Assembly: GCA_023446735.1 (NCBI GenBank)
Contig: JAEXPQ010000167.1
Location: 1-24,967, forward strand
Source: Verrucomicrobiota bacterium
Lineage (GTDB): Bacteria; Verrucomicrobiota; Verrucomicrobiia; Opitutales; Opitutaceae
DNA: 24,967 nt
Direction: 5' to 3'
The translations under genes were made by a program, and so were the position numbers. The notes beneath the pieces are model-generated. The model was given only the letters and a program-made list of their open reading frames with translations. It was not told the DNA's origin and did no database searches. This document shows positions 1 through 6,841 of this stretch, piece by piece; within the stretch, counting starts at the first letter, position 1; every line of letters begins with the position of its first letter.

Positions 1-75
1 CCCCCCCCGAAACGGGGCCCCGGCGGGGGGGGCGGGCCCACTTGCGGGTTGCAGGGTTTGCGGGAAAAGGAGGGG

Positions 76-540
76 TCAGTTCGCCAGCTCGGGCGTATGG
101 GCGTGGAGGGCGTGAAGGAAGCGATCCGGCGACTCGGGAAAGACCGAGAGATGTTGTCGGATGCCTTCGCCGTTGCGGAAGGTGATGATGCACTCCAGCC
201 CGTGCGCCACGCGACGGGCGGCGACGCGCTCGATCGAGTCGAGCGCGATGCGGTGGCAGAGGTCGACCTGCTCGGCCACGAGGGCGAACGGGTAGGCGAC
301 ATCGACCAGGAGCTTGTCGGAGGTCACCGTGAGCTCCACTCCGCGGGCGATCCCGCCGAGCTGCGTGACCAGGCTGCGGTGCGAATAGCCCGAGGCGCGG
401 CGCTCAGCGTGGACGACGGGTTCGGCGGAGTGATTGCGAATCGAGCGTTTGCGGGCGCAGCAACGGCGTGCGCTCAACGCGAGGAGGACGACGGACAGGA
501 ATGCGGCGAAGCCGCCGGCGAGAAAAACCCAGTGGGGCAT
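76..540 (-). CDS. Small membrane-anchored protein, function unknown
   Basis: A 154-residue protein starting at an ATG (538-540). Residues 4-23 form one hydrophobic helix followed by a basic Arg/Cys-rich stretch, so it is probably anchored with the C-terminal part in the cytoplasm. The soluble part (about 55-150) alternates short hydrophobic strands and ends in an amphipathic helix, a pattern reminiscent of bacterial PH-like domains; that is a guess from pattern, not a recognised motif. It is the last of an all-minus run and lies 139 bases downstream of the AAA ATPase, so it may share its transcript. I chose this start because the hydrophobic segment follows directly; the longer same-frame reading runs antisense-like through the ATPase and is a shadow. 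I do not recognise the family. Confidence 0.65.
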   Translation of the reverse strand: MPHWVFLAGGFAAFLSVVLLALSARRCCARKRSIRNHSAEPVVHAERRASGYSHRSLVTQLGGIARGVELTVTSDKLLVDVAYPFALVAEQVDLCHRIALDSIERVAARRVAHGLECIITFRNGEGIRQHLSVFPESPDRFLHALHAHTPELAN

Positions 541-679
541 GCGGGGTGGGGGTGGGGCTCCGCAAAGTCGGAAGCAGTGCCGCGCGGGTGGCAAGCGCGC
601 AGCGCGGCGGAAAGTGTAACGATGCTGCGAAGCGTCGCGCACTCGGGCGGCAGGGGCGGGTGCGACGGAAGCGCTGCGA

Positions 680-2395
680 TTATGCCCGGATCTTTGCGGC
701 AAGGGCGGGAGGGAGCAGGGAGAGCTCGCTCGACTCCTCGACGGCGAGGCGGATCTGCTCGCGGATGCGCTCGAGCGGCACGGGTGGGAGATAGTTCGCC
801 AGATGCTCCGCCAGCAGCTCGACCGGCGGACGCTGGGTGAGGTAACTTTGCCGGAAGATCGCGCTGGCGATCGAGGCCGCGGCGCCGGCGGTGAGTAGTT
901 CGGGCATCGCGAGATCGGCGGGGCGTGCCTCGGGGAGCGCGAGCTGGTTGCGGGCGAAGACGCCGCGCAGGAGCGCCCAGGCGTCGTCGTCGGTCGTGGC
1001 GGGGAGCACGGGCAGGCGGCGGTCGATGCGGCCGGGGCGCTTGAGGTCGACCTCCACGAGATCGGGGCGCGAGGTGGCGAGCATCCAGAGTACGCGGCCG
1101 CGGTTGGTGCCGTCGCCCATGAACTGCGCGAGCATGGAGTAGAGGCGTCCGTTGACGTCGCTGCTCGAGTCGTTGCCGGTGCGGCGGCCGAGGGTCTGGT
1201 CGGCTTCATCCACGAAGACGATACACTGACCGAGGGCGTCGATCAGGCGGAAGATGCGTTCGAGGTTGCCCTCGGAGCTGCCGACCCAGCGGTCACGGAA
1301 GTTCTTCAGGACAACCACGGGTACGCCCGCTTCGCCGGCGACGCAGTTGACGAGGTAGGTCTTGCCGGTGCCGACCGGGCCGGTGACGAGGTAGCCCATC
1401 GGCACGGCGCGGGTGACGCCGTCGCGGAAGAGCTTCAGGTCGGTGCGCAACGCGGCGACGAGCTGCGGCTGGCCGGAGTAGTCGTCGAGCGTCGTGGGCG
1501 ATTCGACGAACTCGATGAGGCCGTTGCTGTCGCGCTCGACGGCGGCCTTGCGCATGGCGGCGACATCGGCGTCGGTGAGCGCGGTGCCGGCGTGGGTGTG
1601 GTGGCGGAGAAGGCCGAGCAGCGCGTAGCGCGTGACGCCGCGGAGGCGTTTGGCGAGGGCCGGCGTGCGGTCCTTGAAGTTGGCCAACGGCGCGGCGAAA
1701 CGCTCCTGCAGGCGGCCGAGCTCCGCGGCGAGGTCGGTCTCGGACGGCAGCGGCACGGCGATGGCGGCGGCGAGCGGGTTGTTGCGGACGATCGGGTGGA
1801 GGTCGTTGAGGGCGTCGGCGACGAGGAAGGTGGTGAGGCTGAACCAGGCGTGTTCGCGCGGGCGCGACCAGTCGCGGATGAGCGAGGCGCAGGCGGAGAG
1901 GTCGAAGTAGAGGTTGCTCGTCTCGTTGGGGACGAGCAGCGGTGCGTCGTTGAAAATCGCGGCCACGTGGACCGGCGCGCGTTCGCCCACGGCGCGGTTG
2001 TTGAGGAAGAGGAAGAGCTGGCGGAGGGTGTCGAGGTACTCCTTGGGCGAGTTGCGCAGGTCCTTCAGCCCGGCGAGCTGGTCCCAGCCCTGGAGCGCCT
2101 CGCGTCCGCGGATGACCTCGATGCCGTGCGCGAGATCGAGGGTGAGCACGACGGTGAACGCGCCGAGCAGGCGGCGGACGAGGAAGTCGTCGAGGTCGAG
2201 GAAGTCGGGCGCGGCGGAGGTGGGGACGACAGTTGCCGCGCCCGGCTGGAGACCGATGGCGGCGGGCTCGGCCGCCTTGGCCGGCGCGGCCCAGAAGACG
2301 TCGCGCACATTGCCGTGAAGGAGGAACTGGCAGGCGGTGTTGGCCGCGTAGCGGCTCTCGATCTCACGGATCCAGTCGGTCGGGGTGGCGGGCAT
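680..2395 (-). CDS. AAA ATPase with degenerate N-terminal AAA-like half (VPS4/FtsH-type core)
   Basis: A 571-residue cytosolic AAA ATPase. The C-terminal core has Walker A GPVGTGKT (339-346), a pore-loop-like RWVGSSEG (369-376), Walker B IVFVDEAD (392-399), a sensor-1 region LATSRPD (439-445) and RPGRID (453-458), the arginine-finger signature of classic AAA proteins such as VPS4, katanin and FtsH. Residues 20-220 look like a second, worn AAA domain: LLHGNVRD in the Walker A place without GKT, a hydrophobic strand ending in FND near 150, then a sensor-like strand and a proline-containing strand near 212-218. No membrane segment is seen, so it probably remodels or unfolds a partner protein. 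It lies on the same strand as the pspA-like gene 2.2 kb upstream, with toxin-antitoxin genes between. The ATG at 2393-2395 is preferred over an earlier in-frame start because the conserved-looking sequence begins there; no good ribosome binding site is visible. Confidence 0.9.
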   Translation of the reverse strand: MPATPTDWIREIESRYAANTACQFLLHGNVRDVFWAAPAKAAEPAAIGLQPGAATVVPTSAAPDFLDLDDFLVRRLLGAFTVVLTLDLAHGIEVIRGREALQGWDQLAGLKDLRNSPKEYLDTLRQLFLFLNNRAVGERAPVHVAAIFNDAPLLVPNETSNLYFDLSACASLIRDWSRPREHAWFSLTTFLVADALNDLHPIVRNNPLAAAIAVPLPSETDLAAELGRLQERFAAPLANFKDRTPALAKRLRGVTRYALLGLLRHHTHAGTALTDADVAAMRKAAVERDSNGLIEFVESPTTLDDYSGQPQLVAALRTDLKLFRDGVTRAVPMGYLVTGPVGTGKTYLVNCVAGEAGVPVVVLKNFRDRWVGSSEGNLERIFRLIDALGQCIVFVDEADQTLGRRTGNDSSSDVNGRLYSMLAQFMGDGTNRGRVLWMLATSRPDLVEVDLKRPGRIDRRLPVLPATTDDDAWALLRGVFARNQLALPEARPADLAMPELLTAGAAASIASAIFRQSYLTQRPPVELLAEHLANYLPPVPLERIREQIRLAVEESSELSLLPPALAAKIRA

Positions 2396-2418
2396 GGGAA
2401 TAATTTCAGTTGTAGGGC

Positions 2419-2433
2419 CGGACCTTGTGTCCG
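2419..2433. repeat. Short hairpin upstream of the AAA ATPase, possible dispersed element
   Basis: A perfect 5-bp stem (CGGAC/GTCCG) with loop CTTGT lies 24 bases upstream of the ATPase start. It looks like the short intergenic palindromes elsewhere in this window. Whether it is repeated in the genome cannot be seen here. Confidence 0.3.
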
Positions 2434-2511
2434 TGCCGTGGTTGCGGGGCGAACCGGGAGAAGCAGTAATCCACACTAGCTGTCACTGGGGGGAAAGGGG
2501 CGACGGAGGAT

Positions 2512-2555
2512 GAAACCGCCAATGGCCGCTGATGAACGCTAATCAGGATGATCGG
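2512..2555. repeat. Candidate dispersed intergenic repeat between vapC and the AAA gene
   Basis: This non-coding stretch contains two related units, CCGCTGATGAACGCTAATC preceded by CCGCCAATGG, whose GCTGATG/GCTAATC periodicity is unlike the surrounding coding DNA. It resembles interspersed 'cgctaat' family repeats of environmental bacteria. That is an impression and has not been matched. Confidence 0.3.
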
Positions 2556-2563
2556 AGGGCGGG

Positions 2564-2977
2564 TCAGGTGCTTTGCCAGTCTTCGACGGTGAGGCCGGGG
2601 ACGCGGCGGAATTCGCGGGTGTTGTGCGTCACGACGGTGGCGCCGAGCGCGAGGGCCTGTCCGGCGAGGAGGCTGTCGTAGGGGCCGATGGGCTGGGCGT
2701 TGGGGGCGAGGTTTTCGAGGTAGGCGCGGATCTGGCCGGCATGGAAGGCTGCGTGATCATCGAAGACCGCGACGGCGGGAAACATCGAGCGGAGGGCTTC
2801 GATCCGGTTGCGGAAGGCGGGGATGTCGGGGCGTTTCGCGGCACCGTATTCGAGTTCCGCGAGCACGATGGAGGACAGACGGCAGCACTCCAGTTGCTCG
2901 AGCAGGCGGTCGCGCAGGGGCGCGTCCTTGGCGCGCAGAAAATGCGACAGCGTGTTGGTGTCGGGCAGGAAGATCAT
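2564..2977 (-). CDS. vapC: VapC-family PIN-domain toxin (ribonuclease)
   Basis: A 137-residue PIN-domain protein, the usual VapC length. Members are Mg2+-dependent endoribonucleases that cleave tRNA or rRNA and are held inactive by VapB. The acidic active-site set is visible: D6 in LPDTNTL, E41 in LAELEYG and D101 in PYDSLLAG, followed by the C-terminal THNTREFRRVPGL motif in which N119 takes the fourth position. The ATG (2975-2977) overlaps the stop of the upstream antitoxin gene by 4 bases (ATGA), the standard coupled arrangement. The reading frame is intact and the catalytic residues are present, so the toxin is probably functional. It lies between a membrane-anchored unknown and the AAA ATPase, all on one strand. 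Confidence 0.92.
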   Translation of the reverse strand: MIFLPDTNTLSHFLRAKDAPLRDRLLEQLECCRLSSIVLAELEYGAAKRPDIPAFRNRIEALRSMFPAVAVFDDHAAFHAGQIRAYLENLAPNAQPIGPYDSLLAGQALALGATVVTHNTREFRRVPGLTVEDWQST

Positions 2978-3180
2978 CGCGTGGCGGGGAAATCCGGGCA
3001 GGAGCCCCAGAGCTTGCGCAGGGCGCGGCGGCGGCGCGCGGCGGCGGCCGGGTCGGTCACGATGAAGCCGCCATCGGTCGGCGTGATGACGAGGGTGCTG
3101 GCGGTCACGTTGAGCGACTTCGGCAGGCGGAGCGCCTGGGAATTGCCGGCTTTGAAGACCTTGGCGGTGAGGGAGCTCAT
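2974..3180 (-). CDS. vapB: VapB-type antitoxin (AbrB/MazE swapped-hairpin DNA-binding)
   Basis: A 68-residue antitoxin. Residues 6-24 carry the AbrB/MazE-like pattern AKVFKAGNSQALRLPKSL, which forms a swapped-hairpin beta-barrel that binds the operator and autoregulates the pair. The C-terminal part (about 44-68) is basic and would wrap the toxin. It overlaps vapC by 4 bases. The 119-base gap upstream (3181-3299) is the place for its own promoter and operator; an AT-richer patch GTAGATACACT on the minus strand just before the start could be a -10 region, but I cannot assign a matching -35. No Shine-Dalgarno sequence is seen. Confidence 0.88.
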   Translation of the reverse strand: MSSLTAKVFKAGNSQALRLPKSLNVTASTLVITPTDGGFIVTDPAAAARRRRALRKLWGSCPDFPATR

Positions 3181-3299
3181 GTGAGCACAGTGTATCTACC
3201 GGTTGGCCCGGCAAGCGGGAAGGGGCGCAGGGCGGGCAGGGGTGGGAGACGCCGTGCGAAGGTGGGACGGGAAGAGGCGGAACGGTTATGGGGAACTGG

Positions 3300-3896
3300 T
3301 TAAGCCGGCGGCCAGGGCTTGGTGAGGCGGTAGGCGGCGCGCTGCTCCTGCTTCGAGAGGACGCCGTTGCGCATCAGGGTGATGACGTCGAGGCGCTGCT
3401 TGCCGGGGAACTCGAACTGCAGCTCGATGGCGCCGGCCTCGTACTCGTAGAAGAGGATGGTCTCGTCGTCATCGTCGTCGGTCCAGTAGGGCTCGCCGAA
3501 GAGAGCCCTGATCTCGGACGGGGTGGTGGCGGTGGTGAGCGCGAGGTCTGTTCCGTTGGCGCGGAATCGGCCGTGGAAGAGCGCGAGCTGGAGGTAGAGG
3601 TAGTCGAGATTGCCTTCGATGGTGCCGAGTTCGAAGCCCTCCTGCTCCAACTCGAACACATCGGAGGTCCGCAACGCGGCGGTGAAGAACTCGCCGTCGG
3701 CCGGAGCGGCGCCGAGGCGGGTCCGGCCGCAGGTGAAGCCGCGGAGATCGATGGTGAGGCCGGCCGTCTGGGCCGCGTGGCGCGGCAGTCGGGTGATTGT
3801 CTTGGCGGGGTGTTGTGGCGCGCGATCTCGTTTCCAGACCAAGTAACTCAAGCCGAGCAGCGCGATGATGAGAACGGCGGTGAGGAGGTCGTACAT
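3300..3896 (-). CDS. Membrane-anchored protein of unknown function
   Basis: A 198-residue protein with one N-terminal hydrophobic helix (about residues 3-20, TAVLIIALLGLSYLVW), then KRDR, then a soluble acidic domain. The middle has FELEQEGFELGTIEGNLDYLY, and the C-terminal third has ALFGEPYW, a run of five Asp, a strand-rich FYEYEAGAIELQFEFP, and ends TKPWPP. The latter pattern occurs in small uncharacterised proteins that I have seen described only as hypothetical. The ATG at 3894-3896 is chosen because the membrane helix follows at once; a GTG 45 bases earlier is possible. It lies between the broken ParE-type locus and vapBC. A role in immunity or in the envelope would be speculation. Confidence 0.7.
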   Translation of the reverse strand: MYDLLTAVLIIALLGLSYLVWKRDRAPQHPAKTITRLPRHAAQTAGLTIDLRGFTCGRTRLGAAPADGEFFTAALRTSDVFELEQEGFELGTIEGNLDYLYLQLALFHGRFRANGTDLALTTATTPSEIRALFGEPYWTDDDDDETILFYEYEAGAIELQFEFPGKQRLDVITLMRNGVLSKQEQRAAYRLTKPWPPA

Positions 3897-4048
3897 GGCT
3901 GCGGGGCTGCCGGCGGTTCTGTTTCGGAGGGAGGTAACCACTCAGGGGTTTCGTCAATGCATGAAACGTTGGAGGTGTCCTCCGACTGATCGCCTCCGGA
4001 AGGTGGTGTCGGCGCCCCCCTGATTGCGGGCGGGTGTGGAATGCGTGC

Positions 4049-4374
4049 TCACTGGTGGGGGCGCGAACGGAATCGAGCGTACCAATGCTTGTCGTGGCGG
4101 GCGGCGTGCTGGACGGCGGCGACGATCACACGCGGTGGCTCGTCTTGGACTTCGTAGATCACGCGATAGGGAAATCGATCCGGGTAGCGCCAGCGGATGT
4201 TCCGACCAGGAAGCCGGCGGCTGGCGAGTAGCGGGTTCTCCGCGAGGTCGCGCCAGACGCGGAGAATCTCATCGATGAACTGGGCCCCTAAACCGTGTTG
4301 CCGTGCCTCGTACCACGCGGCGGCGTCGCCACGTCGGTTTCCACCTCGGGTCGAAACTCGACCCGCCAACTCAT
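4049..4374 (-). pseudogene. ParE/RelE-family toxin gene, broken by a one-base frameshift
   Basis: The toxin should start at the ATG 4372-4374, which overlaps the antitoxin stop as ATGA. Reading from there gives MSWRVEFRPEVETDV, the normal start of this ParE-like family, and then runs out of frame to a TAG at 4288-4290 after 28 residues. The frame shifted by one base from about 4327 gives DAAAWYEARQHGLGAQF and continues to the stop at 4049 through the family core, including NIRWRYPDRFPYRVIYEV and HAARHDKHWY. The natural join is V-A-D-A-A-A, so one base appears missing between 4328 and 4327. All the rest of the gene is intact, which points to a recent mutation or a sequencing error. ParE/RelE relatives poison gyrase or cleave mRNA; this copy should be inactive unless the ribosome shifts frame. 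Confidence 0.85.
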
Positions 4375-4586
4375 TGCTGGAAGCGGCTGCGCAAGCGTGC
4401 TTCCATCTGTTCGAGCGTGAGCGAGGAAGCCGGATCGCGCCGGTGGTCTTCGAGGCGTTCCTCGACGAGCAACACTTGCTCGGGTGGGAGCGTGGAGTCG
4501 TCGAGTTCCAAGATGCGGCGCACAAGAACCTGTCGCTCGGCAACAGTCATGCCGGGCAATTCGGCGAGAAGTTCATTCAGGCTCAT
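4371..4586 (-). CDS. Putative addiction-module antitoxin (partner of the ParE-type toxin)
   Basis: A 71-residue acidic helical protein. The start (SLNELLAELPGMTVAERQVLVRRILELD) and the C-terminal EERLEDHRRDP plus LTLEQMEARLRSRF match the small 'putative addiction module component' family (TIGR02574 type), which sits directly before RelE/ParE toxins. Its stop TGA (4371-4373) overlaps the toxin ATG by 4 bases. The antitoxin frame is whole although its toxin is frameshifted, as expected if the toxin decays first. It ends 49 bases before the pspA-like stop on the other side, so the pair sits tightly behind pspA. Confidence 0.8.
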   Translation of the reverse strand: MSLNELLAELPGMTVAERQVLVRRILELDDSTLPPEQVLLVEERLEDHRRDPASSLTLEQMEARLRSRFQQ

Positions 4587-4635
4587 GATGGGATGCTAGC
4601 TGTGGGTCGTGGCGCGGCAAGTTGGTGAAGGCCGC

Positions 4636-5391
4636 TCACGCCCCTTCGCTCATCTTGGGTTTTTCGGGGGCGGGGGATGGGGCGGCGGAGACGGACTCGG
4701 CGGGCTTCATGGCGACGTTCTTCTTGGCGAGGAAGTTCGCCAGGGCGGCCTTCTTGGCGACGTCCTGCTCCTGCTGCTTGAGCTTGAGGTCGGAGAACTG
4801 CGTGGAGTCCTGCGAGGCGCGGAGGCGGCCGGAGGCCTTGTCGAGCTTCTCGTTCACCACTTCGTCGAGACGCTGCATGTTGTCGAGCGACGAGCTCTGC
4901 TTGCTGATCGTGCCGGAGAGCATCTCGGAGACGTCGGCGAGGGCCTCCTTGGCCTTGGCCTTCGAGAGGGCGTTGGTGAGCTTCTCGATCTTCTTGCGGA
5001 TCTCCTGCTCGGCGGTCTGGCAGGCGCCGACGAATTCCTTGTAGGCGGCCTCGTTGTGCTCGAGCTCGGCCTTGTTCTCGGCGAGGTCGGCCTCGACGGA
5101 TTGGAGCTGGGCGGCGAGCTCCTCGGCGAGCTGCTGGTTGCCGCCGTTGTAGACGACCATGATGCGGCCTTCGAGGTCGGCCTTGCGGCGTTCGCCTTCC
5201 TGGACCTGGCGTTTCAGTTTTTCGGACACGGCGGCCATCTGCGCGATGCCGTTCTGCATCGCGACGCGGTTCGTCTTGAGGTCCTCCTTGGCGTTCTCGA
5301 GGAGCACCTCGGGATTGCGGAACTCGAGCGAGCTGAAGAAGAGGCTGATACGGCCACGGATCTGGTTGTAGAAGCGAGCGACGAGGGACAT
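4636..5391 (-). CDS. pspA: PspA/IM30-family membrane-remodelling protein
   Basis: A 251-residue PspA/IM30 homologue, a bacterial member of the ESCRT-III superfamily that forms rods and rings on the inner face of the cytoplasmic membrane and protects or reshapes it under stress. It begins MSLVARFYNQIRGRISLFF, an amphipathic helix, followed by the family's 'NPEVLLENAKEDL' segment (about 26-38) and then long helical coiled coil to about residue 215 (QNGIAQMAAVSEKLKRQV, a Gln-rich hairpin region near 85-95, and ADVSEMLSGTISKQSSSLD). The C-terminal 25 residues are Pro/Ala-rich. No phage-shock regulator (PspF/PspBC) is adjacent. Instead it lies in a same-strand series with a two-helix membrane coiled-coil protein and an SBP-OmpA fusion upstream and a VPS4-like AAA ATPase downstream. 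Confidence in the superfamily is high; confidence in orthology with E. coli PspA is modest. Confidence 0.88.
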   Translation of the reverse strand: MSLVARFYNQIRGRISLFFSSLEFRNPEVLLENAKEDLKTNRVAMQNGIAQMAAVSEKLKRQVQEGERRKADLEGRIMVVYNGGNQQLAEELAAQLQSVEADLAENKAELEHNEAAYKEFVGACQTAEQEIRKKIEKLTNALSKAKAKEALADVSEMLSGTISKQSSSLDNMQRLDEVVNEKLDKASGRLRASQDSTQFSDLKLKQQEQDVAKKAALANFLAKKNVAMKPAESVSAAPSPAPEKPKMSEGA

Positions 5392-5485
5392 GGCGAGGAG
5401 GGGACGAGGGATTGAGGGAGGGCGGAAAGGAGGGACTGAGGAGAGAGGGAAAGGGCCTGAGGGCGGAGGATCGGAACGGAGGCGG

Positions 5486-5683
5486 CAGAAGGTAACGAAG
5501 GGAACGAAGGCGGAAGACGGATTAGGTCACGGAGAGCACAGAGGGGGAGGAGGGCACAGAGGTCGGGGAATCGGGGAGGGGAGCTCTCTTTATATTCTCT
5601 GTGTTCTTTGTGGTTAACGGGTCAGGGGATGCGGACGGAGTGGGCGAGCGTCTGTGGCTCTTCGTGGCCTTTGTTACCTTCTG
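5486..5683. repeat. Nested imperfect palindrome in the 315-base gap between the coiled-coil gene and pspA
   Basis: The 5392-5706 gap has no gene. It is purine-rich on the plus strand up to about 5580. It holds two inverted arms in the order A-B-b-a. Arm A (5486-5509) matches the reverse complement of 5660-5683 at 21 of 24 positions; both read CAGAAGGTAAC then AAGG and ACGAAG. Arm B (5525-5543) matches the reverse complement of 5597-5615 at 13 of 19 positions, sharing the core CACAGAG. Sequences of the type 'accacaaagaacacagag' are well known as dispersed intergenic repeats in environmental bacteria. In RNA this could form a large stem between the two genes. Confidence 0.7.
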
Positions 5684-5706
5684 TGAAATGTCCGGAATGG
5701 ATGGAC

Positions 5707-6573
5707 TCAGGCTTTTTGCGGGGCTTGGTAGCCGAGGCGCTTGGTGCGGAGCGAGGGGAGTTCGGGCATGCCGGAGGCGAGCTCGCCGGTGACGCGCGTG
5801 CCGGTGGAGAGCGAGTCGATGGTGTCGCTGATGCGGCTGGCGAGGGCGTCGGCGGACTGGTTGGCGAAGAAGTCGGCGCGGAGGAGTTTGAGCTGTTCCT
5901 CGATGCGATTCTGCTCGGCGCGGACGACGGCGAGGTTGTCCATCGAGCGGTTGAACTGCTCGTGGCGGCGGCAGAGGGCGTCGAGGCCTTCGCGCTTCGC
6001 GCCGACGAGGCGGAACTTGGTTTCGTAGGCGGCTGACTCGGGGGGCGTGCGGGCGAGTTCTTCCTCGAGTTTCTTCAGCTCGGCCTCGGATTCCTCGATG
6101 CGGGTGGTGAAGTTCTCGGAGTCCTCCGTCACGAGGTGCTGGTCGAGGCGGCGCTCGGTGGCGAGCAGGCCGAGGTAGGACCACATGAGGCCGTCGAGCT
6201 TGTCGGTGGGGGCGGCGGTGCCGGCCGGGGCGGCCGCGAGCTGCTCCTCGATGTCGGCGCAGACACGGGCGAGGTCCTCGTAACGGCGACGGGCGGATTC
6301 GGAAAGCTGCGCGAAGAGGCGGGCGCGCTCGGTCTGGAGATTGGCGAGGACGGCGGCATCGCGTTGCTCGGTGCCGGCGGCGGCGAGGGCGTCGATCTTG
6401 GCGCGGAAGCCCTTCCGGTCGGGCAGGAAGACCCAGCCGACAACATAGGCGGCGGCGCCGAGCACGAGCGCGAGCGGCAGGCCGGTGGCGAAACCCGCGC
6501 CAACGGTGAGCAGCGCGAGGACGGCGTGGTCACCACTTTTCAGGAACGCTTTGAGGTAATCGATCCGGCGCAC
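5707..6573 (-). CDS. Two-helix membrane protein with cytoplasmic coiled coil
   Basis: A 288-residue protein. Residues 15-50 hold two closely spaced hydrophobic helices with a short turn (AVLALLTVGAGFATG, then LALVLGAAAYVVGWVFL). The rest is charged and helical: about 55-110, and 145-250 with several heptad-like Glu/Lys/Leu stretches (RIEESEAELKKLEEELAR; RAEQNRIEEQLKLLR). The tail is Ser/Leu-rich. The layout of two membrane helices followed by coiled coil recalls XpaC-type proteins, but I see no sequence proof. The start is GTG at 6571-6573; no ATG precedes the membrane helices. It lies directly upstream of pspA (315-base gap) and downstream of the SBP-OmpA gene. It is a plausible membrane platform or adaptor for the PspA polymer. 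Confidence 0.8.
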   Translation of the reverse strand: MRRIDYLKAFLKSGDHAVLALLTVGAGFATGLPLALVLGAAAYVVGWVFLPDRKGFRAKIDALAAAGTEQRDAAVLANLQTERARLFAQLSESARRRYEDLARVCADIEEQLAAAPAGTAAPTDKLDGLMWSYLGLLATERRLDQHLVTEDSENFTTRIEESEAELKKLEEELARTPPESAAYETKFRLVGAKREGLDALCRRHEQFNRSMDNLAVVRAEQNRIEEQLKLLRADFFANQSADALASRISDTIDSLSTGTRVTGELASGMPELPSLRTKRLGYQAPQKA

Positions 6574-6678
6574 GGTGAGTCAGTGTGGGGGCGGTACGGA
6601 GGAGGGCAAGGGCGGGCGATTTGTGATTGAGGATTGCCGATTTGCGTTTGGGGGGCGGTGCGCCCGATAGGCCGAATC

Positions 6679-6790
6679 CTTCTCGTTCTCTTTCTCGTAC
6701 TCGTTCTCGGGTTGGGATCGAGGGTCGGAACTTCGGAGCGCGGGGACGGGCGGAGGGTCCGAGAATGAGAACGAGTAGGAGAACGAGAAC
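6679..6790. repeat. Long inverted repeat in the gap between the SBP-OmpA gene and the coiled-coil gene
   Basis: The 6574-6841 gap has no gene. Arm 6679-6710 matches the reverse complement of 6759-6790 at 27 of 32 positions. Both arms are built from a TTCTCG/CGAGAA hexamer-like unit. The loop is about 48 bases and GC-rich. A third low-complexity stretch at about 6619-6650 (GATTTGTGATTGAGGATTG) lies beside it. It looks like a REP/MITE-like intergenic element or a strong mRNA stem between two same-strand genes. Confidence 0.7.
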
Positions 6791-6841
6791 GACCGAAGCG
6801 GAAACGAGGCGGAAACGGAGGGGGAGGAGGGAGCGGAGTAA

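Noticed and set aside
2564..3214. A 216-codon frame continuing vapC upstream.
   Set aside because: The extra region is the out-of-frame reading of vapB. The 4-base ATGA overlap gives the normal start.
3968..3986. Hairpin (GGAGG/CCTCC with flanking pairs) downstream of the broken toxin as a terminator.
   Set aside because: Stem is 8 bp including a G-U pair and the following T-run is too short; could be chance in this composition.
5392..5706. Possible small genes in the purine-rich gap (for example 5390-5617 on the plus strand).
   Set aside because: Low-complexity Gly/Arg/Glu reading across inverted-repeat DNA, with no family and no ribosome binding signal.
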